From Tipula vernalis (lineage: Eukaryota; Arthropoda; Insecta; Diptera; Tipulidae): a stretch of 64,000 bases of DNA. The position numbers and the translations under genes are program-made. The stretch covers positions 134,147,241-134,211,240 of the forward strand of contig OY282559.1 in assembly GCA_958295665.1 (NCBI GenBank), written 5' to 3'. This document shows positions 53,186 through 63,943 of this stretch, one piece after another (position 1 is the first letter of the stretch; every line of letters starts with the position of its first letter). The notes under the pieces are model-generated. The model saw only the letters and a program-made list of their open reading frames with translations, searched no databases and was not told the origin of the DNA.

Positions 53186-53500
53186 AAAGAAAGAGACCAG
53201 CCATTATATATCCAAAAACGACCACGAAAAGTAGCGTCTTAAGAATAAAAATAAAATCATTTTTTGATCCGAGTAAAACCAGTTTTCGAGTTAAAACGAA
53301 ATCGCTAACCCATTAAGCGTAATAATTTTGTAACGTTTGCTATTTAAATATTAGTTAAACTAAATAAAACTTTTGTAAGTGTAAAACAAACGCTTCGGTT
53401 TTTTATTGAATTATATTGTGGAAGGTGCATCGGCCGCCATTACAACGAGCACGCCACTCATATATACGGACGAGATTACGATCATCGACCACCATCACCA
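53186..53500 (+). repeat. 3' LTR of the CsRn1-like Gypsy element, right part
   Basis: Resumes with AAAGAAAGAGACCAGCCATTAT and matches the 5' LTR to its end at CCATCACCA. Confidence 0.85.
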
Positions 53501-54110
53501 CGAATCGTTGCGATTTTTGGTCTTCCCCTAATATTCCAATTTTATGGAACATTTTTTGTACGGCAATGGAACTAATAAATCTGGCCCTTTCAGTAAATCG
53601 GAATTTAACGATGTTCCGTTTACTTCTGCTGCTGCATCCCACACTAATCGAATTTTTGCATGGCTTATTAGGATTTGTATCTGTGAAAATAGGTAAGTAC
53701 CATGTTCGTCTCATTTAAGGCTGGCTCCCTCTCAAGTTTCCTTTCCAAACAGGCTAGCAGCCTCACAGCCGTTAGGTAGCTTTTAGGAAAAGCAACGGTA
53801 TCGCTCTGCCACAACAATCCGGTTTCGTAAAAATTACCAACTTTTAGTGTAGTTCTCTTCATAGTTTTCCTTCGATTCAATCAATTTCTCTGGGATTTTA
53901 ACACTGAAATTTTCTAGGAAGAAAAACTCTTTTACATCGTCAGCGGTCGGTAACCGATTTTCAAAGAACCGAAGGCTGAACGAGTTTCTCTTGGTTATCT
54001 AGCTTTGAATGGTTAGCCAATTTTCGTTCATGCACGAGTTAATTTGACACTTGCGTTCTTCAACCACCTTCAATCGGCAATATATTGTCTCTTCATTTAT
54101 CTCTCGATTA
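53501..54110 (-). mobile_element. BEL/Pao relic on the - strand
   Basis: Read on - from about 54000: a protease/linker part (FFENRLPTADDVKEFFFLENFSV), then VGNFYETGLLWQ, FPKSYLTAVRLLACLERKL, and near 53560-53530 the RT block KMFHKIGILGEDQKSQRF, which ends at the Gypsy LTR border. These are typical BEL/Pao blocks between protease and RT. Orientation is opposite to the BEL/Pao relic left of the Gypsy element, so the Gypsy element did not simply split one BEL/Pao copy. Confidence 0.75.
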
Positions 54111-54626
54111 AAAGCGGACAAAGTTTTGTTTGTCTTAATATCAGCTGAAGTCACCATTTTATTATCGTTTACACTTTGCACATCATTAGACCGATCTCCC
54201 GAATTGACCGATTGTTGGACTCGATATTTTCAATGATCTTCATCAGAAATGCTACAAATAAAAAGGTTGAGTACAATTCAATTTCAATTATCAACAACAA
54301 TGTTATTAGTAAGAACACAGGACCAACCCTGGACCGTCCCAAATGCATGATGTTTTCTTTTAACCGTTACGACTTAGTACTTCTCTTTTGTGTCTAGCAC
54401 GTGTTAATTCAAAAAAATGTCTACTTGCCATCCTATACTGCCATCTATCGGCTTCATTTCATACAATAAAATATTTTCAAATAACACGCAAGTTCACCAT
54501 CAAAATTTGTTTATTATCAAACTGCCATAGTGATACCCGTCACATTTTAATGTCCAAGTTTAATCGATAATTTTCCAAATATTTAGCTACACATTTACAA
54601 TTTAACACAAAAAAAAAATTAAAAAA
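54111..54626. other. Upstream flank of the small two-exon gene
   Basis: The left part may still be BEL/Pao protease sequence on -. The right part is AT-rich and ends in A-runs just before the start codon. No other gene is seen. Confidence 0.4.
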
Positions 54627-55080
54627 ATGGCTGAGATTACAGCAAAACAAGTACGAATTTCGAAAGATGATCCGCTGCATAAATGTGACCAACCCGAAAA
54701 TGATTGGAATTCAAGTTGTAATCCAAGTTATACGAATTTTGTTATGCCATAGTAAGTATATATAGTGCTCTAGTAATAATGTATTCCACCAAAAATGTAA
54801 TGTTTAATATCCTATTTCCAGTGATAGCGTTTGCCGCCGACGACATCAAGCTGTAAAACGTAAATATGAACGGCAATTTTTATACGAATTGGAAATGCAA
54901 GAAGCTATGCAGGCATCGGCATACGATGCAATGAGATTTCATCGGCATTTTGCCATTACTACACTGTGGCCACCGTTACATACCCGCAAGGAGATTGAAT
55001 ACGTCCTGAATAATATGTTCAAATTGATGAATAAACAAGAAAAGCGTCTACAGGAATTACTTTTATACAACGTCTTATAA
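54627..55080 (+). CDS. Small two-exon gene, unrecognised family (127 aa)
   Basis: Exon 1 is 54627-54751 (MAEITAKQVRISKDD...), exon 2 is 54822-55080. The intron (54752-54821, 70 bp) has GTAAGT and TTTCCAG ends and keeps the frame (split Tyr codon). The product is a 127-residue soluble protein. The N-terminal third has two Cys (HKC, SSC); the rest is basic and helical (RRRHQAVKRKYERQFLYELEMQEAMQASAYDAMRFHRHF), followed by WPPLHTRKEIEYVLNNMF and a Lys/Glu-rich end. No signal peptide or membrane span is visible. The stop lies 67 bp from the stop of CFAP20 copy 2, which converges on it. I do not recognise the family; splice signals and uninterrupted frames argue for a real gene. Confidence 0.75.
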
Positions 55081-55098
55081 ATTCAATATTGTTGTAGT

Positions 55099-55113
55099 TT
55101 TATTCCAAATAAA
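55099..55113. terminator. Facing poly(A) signals of the small gene and CFAP20 copy 2
   Basis: AATAAA on + at 55108-55113 and AATAAA on - (TTTATT at 55099-55104) lie within 15 bp of each other between the two convergent stop codons. Confidence 0.55.
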
Positions 55114-55147
55114 TATAAAAATAAATTAAATTTTGTGTATATATATA

Positions 55148-55978
55148 TTAGGGGGCTGGTGCAGCGGCTTCGGCGAGAACTTCTGCTTCAGCTGCATCTT
55201 CTGCTGGTGCATCTTCTACTGCTGGAGTAGATGCTGGGACCTCTGGTGCGGGTTGATTTTGTGGCGTGGTCGGCCGTGCAATTGTTTTCTCTGTCGGCCT
55301 TTTTCGTACGTACATTATTTTCTTCACCTTCTCAGGTTTTTTCTCCAATGGATTCATCAACCGATATTCAGGCGGTTTTTCATCCTCCTTGTATAAATGA
55401 TCGGAGAAATAAACCCTCCGAAGTCGTAAATTAGCATGAATTTGTACGGCCACGGTTTCAACATAATTTGTGCCATAAGCCCGTCGCGTAAAATCAGCTA
55501 AATTCATTTGGATTTGATTCCAACCGGGTGCCAAACCGATCGGCATATTCGTACAAAATGGTTTGACACGAGTTGTCGTCTGATAGTTGGAGATACGAAA
55601 ACGACGCCACATATTCCGGTCATCAAGTATTTGGACTTCAAAAGAGAAGTATTTCTTCAAATTTTTCATGATTATGATAAGAAATGGAAGCTTTACGGCT
55701 AGAGATGTTAGTGGCGCTTGAGGTGGCGTTTTAATAAATGTTGTTGCAACATTTGCGCCCATCATTTCAAATACAATCGATTCTATATCATCATCTGTCA
55801 TCCGTTTAATGTGACCATTGGAAACCTTTTTCGATTGCAATTTGTGATTAATTAGAGCCAAATCTTGACCTATGCACGCACAATATATATTTACCTTTTT
55901 TCGCCATATTGCCAATGGATCAGTACCAAGACTATAAAATATGGAAAGGAAGCCTTTCTGATATACATTCCGAAACAT
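55148..55978 (-). CDS. CFAP20: CFAP20/Bug22-like ciliary protein, paralogue 2
   Basis: Exon 1 is 55978-55895 and exon 2 is 55825-55148, with a 69-bp intron (GTAAAT..AG) at the same place as in paralogue 1. Because 69 is a multiple of three and lacks a stop, the DNA can be read straight through as 276 codons, but the spliced form (253 residues) restores the family sequence [12 protein letters not shown]. The core closely matches paralogue 1 and the CFAP20 family (axonemal inner-junction protein). The C-terminal tail after [16 protein letters not shown] linkers is Ala/Pro/Glu-rich but about 40 residues shorter than in paralogue 1. It converges on the small gene at 54627-55080. Confidence 0.9.
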   Translation of the reverse strand: MFRNVYQKGFLSIFYSLGTDPLAIWRKKVNIYCACIGQDLALINHKLQSKKVSNGHIKRMTDDDIESIVFEMMGANVATTFIKTPPQAPLTSLAVKLPFLIIIMKNLKKYFSFEVQILDDRNMWRRFRISNYQTTTRVKPFCTNMPIGLAPGWNQIQMNLADFTRRAYGTNYVETVAVQIHANLRLRRVYFSDHLYKEDEKPPEYRLMNPLEKKPEKVKKIMYVRKRPTEKTIARPTTPQNQPAPEVPASTPAVEDAPAEDAAEAEVLAEAAAPAP

Positions 55979-57231
55979 TTTTCAAATTCCAGGTAGAAAA
56001 ATATGAATATAAAATAAAAATATCTAAAGGCAGCCTGCTTTATTCGCCTTGCTACTCAACATTGAATAGTTTATTATAATTAAAACCCAGAGCTTTCATC
56101 TAGTAGGGTAAGGGTAAGTTTCAGCTCAACAACCCAGTTAACATTTTTAAAATAACAACAAGCTTATTACGATTAGTGGCTCAAACGGAAAGTTTAATGT
56201 TGCAAACATACCTTTGAGTAATTGTTGTTTTATAATTTGACCGCATACGTTAGATCCCCATCAAAGATTTATTTTGAATCTGCCACCCAACAGGTTTCTT
56301 CTCACCTCTCGCGAATGATAAAATAAAACAATAAACTTATGTTACATATTTTTGGTTTATTTGTAAAACGTAATTTTTTGTTTGCCTTTGAACACTATTT
56401 CACTATTTAATTAACATCAACATACTATTGTGATGAACGGTTAAAAACTATATCATTATTTTATGGAAGTCAAAATATTTCTACTGTGTACATAACATTA
56501 ATATTTAATGGTTTCGGTGGAGTTTTGCATTGAAGAAGGAATATAAAATCAAATCGAAATTTTTACATTGGCACATTTCATCTAAAAAAGGAAGACAAAA
56601 TTGTTAAAATATGTGATCCCGATTTGATTTTACTGGAGAAAAAATTACCGAGTATTATATTGTTTGATTATATTCAATCTGGTAGTTAACATGTTAAAGT
56701 TTATACGATGTCATAAGAAAAAGTACGTAAATCGCCTAAATGTCTACTATACATGTGTCTAGACTAAAAAGTTGCTCAATCGTGTTTGGTTATAAATAAC
56801 AGGTTGCTCTGTAGTATAATTATAAACTAAATTACTACAATTAAATTCATACACACTATCTAATTATACAAATTAAGCGTATAATAAATTAAATTATGGA
56901 TTTTTGTTTTACAATTAAGTTCCCAAATTATATTTTATCAATCTCACCCCCCATCTCCCATTAGGTATACATATTTGGTTTGTGTTTTGCTCAATATTTT
57001 ATTAGTATTTGGCACATAACAAAAAATTTAATGGAAGTTCTTCTTACGCTTCTTGTCCCCTCCTTCCAGGGAGAGATGACGACGACGACTAAATTAACAC
57101 GACGATATACAAATAATTTTTCTAATAAAAATTAAAAATATCACATTGATTTTTCATTTCATTTTCATCAAATTTTTGATTATTTTACATTAATTAATTT
57201 AAATAACTAAACGAGAAAAATGATGTAGCAT
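55979..57231. other. Upstream flank of CFAP20 copy 2, duplicated segment
   Basis: The first ~100 bp and 56680-57015 match the flanks of the TIR-element cluster upstream of CFAP20 copy 1. No gene is seen; DNA is AT-rich. Confidence 0.6.
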
Positions 57232-57936
57232 CTATTTTCTGGGGTACAAATGATTTAAAATCGCGTAATAATGTACCGAAGCGGCAAGCACAACAAATAA
57301 ATGCCAAATTGCGTGTGCAAACGGTATTTTACCATCCGATTTAAAAAATATAACACCTAAAATATAAATTATGCCGCCAATTTTTAGCTCAGTCATGCCA
57401 CTAAATTCATGACCAATTATGATTATGATTAGTGATGGGCCAACACCCATTACTAGGTACAGCAAAGTTTCCAAACACTTATATCTTTCGTGATAAATCT
57501 GTTGGTATAGTATACCAAGTCCAGCCAGGAGCCATATTAACCAACGCATTATCAGTAGTACGGTCGGATGTGCAGGTGGGCTTAAACTAAGCCATGGGAA
57601 GTACGATCCGGCGATAAATACATAAATCATAGCACGATCACATCGATGCAGTACATCTTTTAAGTGCCTGCAAAAAAAAAAAAAAAAAAACGATGTTCAG
57701 ATTTAGTAATTTCCATCAAACTACAACCAACCGAATCGCGCTCACCTGTGTTTTGTACAGTAAAATACGCCATGAAAAAATGTCGACACACAAAACAATA
57801 ATATAAGTGCTGAACCATAAACTAATGCGGACCATGTTTGATCAACGGACCTACTGCGCCATAATAACATGACTGCCGCTAATATCGACGGCAACACCCA
57901 AACACCGTGGGTTATCACATTTGCTAAATGTTCGAT
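57232..57936 (-). CDS. PAQR/MMD-like seven-helix membrane protein, 3' exons
   Basis: Two exons on -: 57936-57746 and 57667-57232, separated by a 78-bp intron with an uninterrupted T-run before its acceptor; an Arg codon is split across it. Together they give 208 residues to the stop. The first exon begins after TTTTCAG with IEHLANVITHGVWVLPS and ends STFFHGVFYCTKHR, the first helices with the conserved H of PAQR proteins. The second has HRCDRAMIYVFIAGSY, several membrane helices, and FKSDGKIPFAHAIWHLFVVLAASVHYY with the conserved HAIWH motif. PAQR/hemolysin-III-type proteins sit in Golgi, ER or plasma membranes; several have Zn-dependent hydrolase or receptor roles. The pattern fits the MMD (PAQR10/11) branch. 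The N-terminal exon (about 30 residues) was not found and probably lies upstream, beyond 57940. Confidence 0.82.
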
Positions 57937-58847
57937 CTGAAAATAGAATTAGAATCTAGATTAAATTATTAAACTCAAACAAAAAAAAAAATTAATAAAT
58001 TCGATAAATTGAATTACAATCGACTAGATTAGAATTTCAAACAGTAATAATCATAATTATACTAACTGACCCAATTAACTATTCAAATATTTTTTGCGTC
58101 ATATACACAATGTGACCTGGTCACGATTACTTGATTAATTTTTGAATCGACTTTGTTTAAAGGTATTTTACATAAAAGGTTATGGTTGATATTTTTAATG
58201 TTGATAACAACTGACCAAACTAAAATATAGTGTAACTATGTATAAACCAAAATTTAAACCACAGACACAGGAATCGGTATACGAGTAAAGTCAGATTAGG
58301 TATGGTACTGTTGTTATCACCAGGAAATGCGTTTGTTTATATGGAAAAATTTAAGAGGAGGAAAAAACTGTTCTGTGAAGATTCACCGTCAAGGTGACAT
58401 CACTGAATTTTTAATTTATTATAAGAAATTGCTGTTATTTTTCTGGAGGTCGACTCGTGGTAGTATTAACATGTCTGCTGTAAATAAACGATTCGTCAGA
58501 TTTATTCAAGTTCGAATTCTTGCTACTGTGACATAAACACGTCGCATCGGCCACAAAATTAGAAATAATGGCGCATTCAAATAATTGAGGCCTTACTAAA
58601 AGACAAGTTGGATGGCCCAGCGATAAACTAGATTCTTAGATACTTTCAACAATAATTTTAACCACAACAGGCATATTGTTTACTCTTCTACTTAAGTGGA
58701 CTGTATTAATAAATCTTTCGTTAATTTCTTGTTACTTTTATTTTTTTAGTTTTAACTTAGGAGGACGCTTATAACAATTTCAACCTTTTTCTTCTCCTTC
58801 CTTTTACATACACTCTATTTTAGAACACACCATCAAGATGGCGACTT

Positions 58848-58923
58848 AATTCAACATAGTGTTACCAAAAGTAACTTTTCAACGTAATTCAAAATAGTGT
58901 TACCAAACGCAACCTTTTATTAG
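58848..58923 (+). repeat. 38-bp tandem duplication
   Basis: AATTCAACATAGTGTTACC at 58848 recurs as AATTCAAAATAGTGTTACC at 58886; the units continue with AAAAGTAACTTTT and AAACGCAACCTTTT. Confidence 0.8.
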
Positions 58924-59118
58924 TTTTCAGAATGTCCGCTACATAACACATTTCACTTCGATTTTCCTAACAAATTGTTCTTTAATATATTTCTGGAAAA
59001 GATCCAAGTTATAACTCATCAATTGTTTAGAGGAAGAATGAATTATTCTTAAAAGTGAAGTAAACAATTTCTGTGGCGAAGGAATGACGTGAATAGGCGA
59101 ACTATCGAATTCATGAAC

Positions 59119-59240
59119 CTTCGTTCGTTCGTTCGTTCATTCCTTCTGTTAATTTGTCTAATTAATCGTATTCCTCAAATATGTCGTTAGTTATCGTTCG
59201 TTTCGTGTTCCTTCGATTTGTCATTCTCGAAACGAACGAT
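59119..59240. repeat. (CGTT)n microsatellite and adjacent hairpin
   Basis: CGTTCGTTCGTTCGTT lies at about 59122-59137. At 59193-59205 ATCGTTCGTTTCG pairs with CGAAACGAACGAT at 59228-59240 (13-bp perfect arms, 22-base loop). Confidence 0.8.
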
Positions 59241-59300
59241 CGAACGAAAGAAGACCACCATGAAACCGTATTCACAGCAATACAGATGCAAACAAATAGC

Positions 59301-60310
59301 CTAGAACTCCGCCGCAGTCGGTACCAAGCTCGATTGTGAAGTGCCTAATAAGACCTCCAACTTCTTTGGGTGAACTGTGGGAACAACAATCCAGAAGCCT
59401 CTGTCCTTAAATTGAGCAGCGTTTTGGCCTGCGCCTAACACCAAAGGGGCTATATCACTTGGCAGAAGGTATAAAATGCCCAATAATTGCTGTCAAGATA
59501 CAGCAACGGCAATGGATAAAACAACATGTGTTACTATCCCAGGTGGTACACTTGCCTTGCAGCAAAATCCACACTCTTCGGATTACGGAAGATATTAAAA
59601 CAAGAAAGAAAATTCAAATGATGAGAGTGATACCCCTCAACTAGCAGTAACAACGAGTTACTGCACGCAAAGAATCTAGAAGAGAAAACAACAGAGAGCA
59701 TAAAATCTGTAGATATACCATTTAACCACTACACAGATGAGGATGACCTAAAAAGAGAAACCGATTGGATCTAGAAGAAAAAAAAACCTCGAAGAAAGTT
59801 AAAAGGAGGAAAGCTGAATCTTCAACGGAATTCAAGCACTCTGAGCAGATAAGCAAATAACTTCATAAATTAATATTGTGAGCATATCAAGCCATCCTGA
59901 AATCCAAACGGCCTTAAACAATGACGTGTAGAAAATAAACAATTCGGACCCTGACACTTACCGGAAGTTAACCATGACCGTGATTCACAAGAGATCAAGT
60001 TGAATGTACCAATAAAAAATTCCCAACAATTGAAAGATGAACTAGAACTACTTATTGAAATAATACAATCTACACCCCATGAGAGTTCGCCGATCATTAA
60101 AACTAATAAGAAATTCGAAAAAACTTATCCAGTGAAAGTAAGAGAGGTGGTCAAAGAAAAACGTAGGGCACGTTAAACCTGGCAAATTAATAGGTCTACA
60201 GAAAACAAGACAAAACCTAACAACTGATGTAATAAACTAAAATCAATTATTAATGAAGTCACTAATGAAAATGGTATTCTAAAATGATATTGGGATGAAG
60301 TTCTGGAATT
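59301..60310. other. Unidentified degraded sequence, probably transposon debris
   Basis: Open fragments occur on both strands (for example 59301-59483 on -, and a Cys-containing stretch at about 59480-59600 on +), but none shows a motif that I can name. Frames are broken every 100-200 bp. Confidence 0.35.
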
Positions 60311-60399
60311 TGTCAAATTTGGATGGAACTTGACTATTCATTCGCTTATGGTAGGAAACGACAGGATCAAACTATCCTTAAACGCCTTATACTAGAACT

Positions 60400-60890
60400 A
60401 TATCCAAAAATCATTTTTGAATCCCATTTCAATTACGCATACCAAATTTCACTAGAATCGGTTATGGAATAGCCAAGTTCCAACTTAGTTGGCCATCATA
60501 TTCAAGAACTTTATCCAAAGGTCATTTTAGATTCCCATTTTCATCGCGCATACCAAATTTAACTAAAATCGGTTTAGAAATAGCCAAGTTCCATACTAGT
60601 TGTCCATTTTCATAGCGCATATCAAATTTCACTAAAATCAGTTAAGAAATAGCCAAGTTCTATCTTACTTGGACATATACCAGAACCTAAAATTAAAATC
60701 ATTGTATATAGAATCCGATTTCCAACGCACATGTAAAATTTCATCGTAATCGGTTGAGGAATAGCCAAGTTCCATCCAAGTTGGCCATATTCCAAAAATG
60801 CATCTAAAAATCATTTCAGAATCCGTTTTCCAAGACGCATGCCAAATTGTATGTCCAGTTTGTTCGGAAACCGGTTCATCTCCATACAGC
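60400..60890 (+). repeat. Diverged minisatellite, ~100-bp units
   Basis: Five copies of a unit built on CATACCAAATTTCACTAAAA followed by TCGGTT.AGGAATAGCCAAGTTCCA (at about 60435, 60545, 60625, 60730 and, partly, 60840). Units are about 80-115 bp apart and clearly diverged. Similar units are common in dispersed repeats of flies. Confidence 0.8.
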
Positions 60891-60899
60891 CCTAATTCA

Positions 60900-61396
60900 C
60901 ATGTCCTCTTATAGAGGCCTTTCGTTTTCTATGGCATAATTGTTATGTTCTCTCAGCGAGCGAGCCCTTTCGTTCGTTAAGGGTTAACGAAATTAATGAA
61001 TGACATGATGGAAACTTGGTTCCGTTCCTCCGTTCAATAATATTGACAAATCTCCATTTTAAGCATTTGAAAAACAAGTCCAGCCAATTTTCCATCCATG
61101 ATACTTTTAAATGGGGTTCTCTTGAAAATTGCTAGAATGTTCGTTGTGCTTGTCCGCACAAATGCAAATAATTAATTTTTTTTGCATTTAAATTTAAGAA
61201 AATTGGTACCTGCACCACATTCACTTCAAAAAATCTGGCCACCCTAACTTATACTAGTATATTAAATGATTTAATATAAAGTACACTATACACTATAGTG
61301 TACTACTACTTTCACTATAAATTTACATACTTTGGCAAAAAACACTTCTGTTGAGTAAGGTAAATGCGTTTTTTCAATTTAGTGTAATTACCCTGA
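60900..61396. other. Intergenic DNA, no gene seen
   Basis: AT-rich. It may include the downstream end or LTR of the adjoining Gypsy element, but no repeat partner is inside the window. Confidence 0.4.
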
Positions 61397-61876
61397 TTAA
61401 TGGCCAAGTTTGATTCTGAGTTTTCTCTGGAACAGATTTTCTGCTGGAATTTTTCCGTTATTTAAAGGTGTAGCTCGAGTACCGCCTTCATTTTCCATTG
61501 CTTTTAACTTATCCTTGAAAGTCTGCACATAATGTTCTGCCTGCCCGTTTGTCGCTGGATTGTATGGTGCAGTGAACTTTTGAAAAATTCCTCGTTCTGA
61601 ACAAAAATTAATAAACTTTTCACTTTTAAAAATGGTAGCATTGTCCGATACCATTACCTTTGGAAATCCATGGTAGGCAAAAATTGATTTTAACTTTTCA
61701 ATTGTTATTTCGGTTGTAGGGCTACAGTTTGTAATTGCGATTTCTGGCCACTTCAATTTTGCATCAACTACAATTAGAAAAAATTGTCCCTTGTACGGTC
61801 CTGCATAATCAAGATGAATTCGCTCGAAATTTTCTTCCGGTTCTTCCCAGTGGTGTGTTTCTACCTTTCTGGGCAA
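61397..61876 (-). pseudogene. Gypsy integrase core
   Basis: 159 open codons with HLDYAGPYKGQFFLIVVDAK (first Asp), MVSDNATIF (second Asp) and ATNGQAEHYVQTFK (Glu): a complete DDE core. The upstream zinc-binding part (61876-62050) is broken by frame changes. Confidence 0.85.
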
Positions 61877-62056
61877 TTTTTGATTTTCGGCACACGCATT
61901 TCAACTTTTCGCAAATGACGTAATATCAATGTCGATGTTTTTCCAATAGACATCGGCGAGCCAGGCTTTTCATTTTGCATATGCCTAGATGTGTATGGTG
62001 TAATTCTTTCAAAACTTCATTTTTTCTTTTAATTTTGATAGATAGTTGTCTGTTTC

Positions 62057-62988
62057 TCACACGATATTTTCACTTGTGAGTGTTAAAGAACTTATTGTCT
62101 GGGCGTTCATAATATCTGTATCATCCTCATCTAATGTAATTTTGTCAATCGGTGCTCGCGAAAAATAATCAACATTTTGTTGTTTTTCAGCTTCTCGATG
62201 TTCTATGGTGTACTGGAATTCTGAGAGAAATGAAGCGTAACGCAGTAAGCGGCTGGATGTCATCGAAGGTAAATTTCTATTCAGTTTGAAAATATGTGTT
62301 AACGGTTTGTTGTCCGTTACTAGCTTGAACTTCTGATCATATACGTACATGTACAATCTTTTAATAGTCCAATAAATTGCTAGTGCTTCACGGTCTAAGT
62401 GGCTATAATTTTGTTCTGCAATAGACAGTGAACGAGATATGAAAGTAACCGATTTTTCTTCCCCTTGAATGACTTGAGATAATATTCCCGCTATTCCGAC
62501 TGGGCTTGCATCGCATGATACGGTGATGGGTAACGCTGGATGGAATGGCAGTAAATTTTATCACTTGCTATTTCTGTTTTTAATCTCATAGATGCTGCTT
62601 CACACTTTTCTGTCCATCGAAATTTTACTTTACTATGTAGAAGCAAGCGAAGTGGATTTGTTAGTGTAGCTGCATCTTTAATGAATTTCGAATAATACGT
62701 GAATAGTCCAAGAAATTGTTGAACTTCGCGAGTGTTCTTCGGACGTGCTGCTTCCATTACCGCCTTTATTTTCTCTGGAGCCTTTGATATTTTAGTTTGT
62801 TCGATCTGATATCCCAGATAATTGATTTTCGTCTGGAAGAATTTGCATTTTTTCGCATTTATATGAAGGTTGTATTTTTTCAACCGGTCGAAACAATCAA
62901 TAAGGCGCTGGTAACACTCGTTGTAATTTGATCCTTGGATTACGATGTCATCGAAGTAGGTTGACGTACCCTCCAGACCTTGAAGCAC
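62057..62988 (-). pseudogene. Gypsy RT C-terminal half and RNase H
   Basis: 62988-62491 begins at the RT catalytic YFDDI (just after VLQGLEG) and runs through the thumb (INYLGYQIEQ, FLGLFTYYSKFI) into RNase H, where the frame is lost near 62500-62540. 62356-62057 continues with YDQKFKLVTDNKPLTHIF and NVDYFSRAP. Between them the frame is broken once or more. Confidence 0.85.
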
Positions 62989-62999
62989 CTGGTCTAGTA

Positions 63000-63943
63000 T
63001 TCAATGAAATTCGCTTAGAGCCGTTTTAATGCCAAACGCTAGTCTGTTGAATTTGTAAGTACCCTTATGTGTGGTTATCGTTTGAATTTTTGCACTATCC
63101 TCATCCATTTGTTGTTAATGTACAAAAGTACTTAGAATTTTTTAATTTGTTAAGAATTTCCTCAATGCGCGGAATCGGGTAATGTGCGTCTTCGAGTAGT
63201 CTGTTTACGCCTACTTTATAGTCCACGCACAATCGAACTTCATTTTCTGGTTTTGGAATACACACTAACGGTGATCCCCAATCGGATGTATTAACCTTCG
63301 TAATTATTCCTTCTTGTTCAAGAATGTTTAATTCCTTTTCGATTTGTTCTCTTCGTAAAAACGGTACCTCTCTTGCTTTGTGAAATATTGGTTTAGCATC
63401 TGGTCTAAGTTTTAGTGAACAGTGGACATCTGGAATTTTCCCCACTTTTTGTTCAAAAATTTCACTATATTTTGTGCTGAGTTTGCGAATGTCCTCTTCG
63501 ACATTTTCAGTTGACAGAATTTCATTTACTAATTCACCTGCATTCTTCCCATCTAATTGTTGTAAATTGATGTTGAGATTTCGAATCCATGTTCTCCCCA
63601 AAATAGCTTGTCGCCCTGTATCGACTATATACATTTCTTTCGTAATTAGTTTGTCCTTGTATGTCGCTTTTACCGTTACTACTCCATAAGGTTTAAAAAT
63701 TTCTTTGAGATATGATCGGAATTCTATGTTTATCTGTCTCACTGGATTTGAAATATTGAGATTCTCAAAAGTGTCCTTCGGAATCAGAGTGTATCCTACT
63801 CCCGAATCAACTTCGAATTGCTGGTCCTTTCCTTCTATTCCGATATTTACGTAATATTTCTCTGCTTGATTACTGCATCTTGAATAATTTGTATACACAT
63901 CATACACGTTCTGGATATAATTTTCATTTACTTGCGAATTCAC
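63000..63943 (-). pseudogene. Gypsy protease and RT N-terminal half
   Basis: The open frame 63943-63101 starts near the protease (FEVDSGVGYTLIP, with Asp-Ser-Gly as active site; LGRTWI later) and runs into RT (REVPFLRREQIEKEL, WGSPLVCIPKPENEVRLCVDYKV, YPIPRIEEIL, KYFCTL). A small indel at about 63105 shifts the frame, after which QMDEDSAKIQTITTHKGTYKFNRLAFGIKTA is readable. One further stop occurs at about 63002, shortly before the YFDDI piece. Confidence 0.85.

Larger units (their letters stand above)
35938..53500 (+). mobile_element. CsRn1-like Gypsy element, expanded by two nested insertions
   Basis: The 5' LTR is 35938-36392 and the 3' LTR starts at 48415 and ends at 53500. An errantivirus (36802-44466) sits in the leader and a Copia element (48565-53185) in the 3' LTR. 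Without them the element is about 5.3 kb. Gag contains a CWYHFKFG box typical of this lineage, and the primer site TGGTGACC matches the 3' end of tRNA-Trp, as described for the CsRn1 clade. No clear target duplication is seen (left CGTA, right CGAA). Confidence 0.85.
57937..59300. other. Intergenic or 5' intron DNA of the PAQR gene
   Basis: No coding exon could be recognised. It holds a 38-bp direct repeat, a short (CGTT)n run and a hairpin. Confidence 0.5.

Noticed and set aside
55148..55978. CFAP20 copy 2 as an intronless 276-codon gene (retrocopy)
   Set aside because: The 69-bp stretch has GTAAAT and AG ends at exactly the intron position of copy 1, and removing it restores the conserved family sequence.
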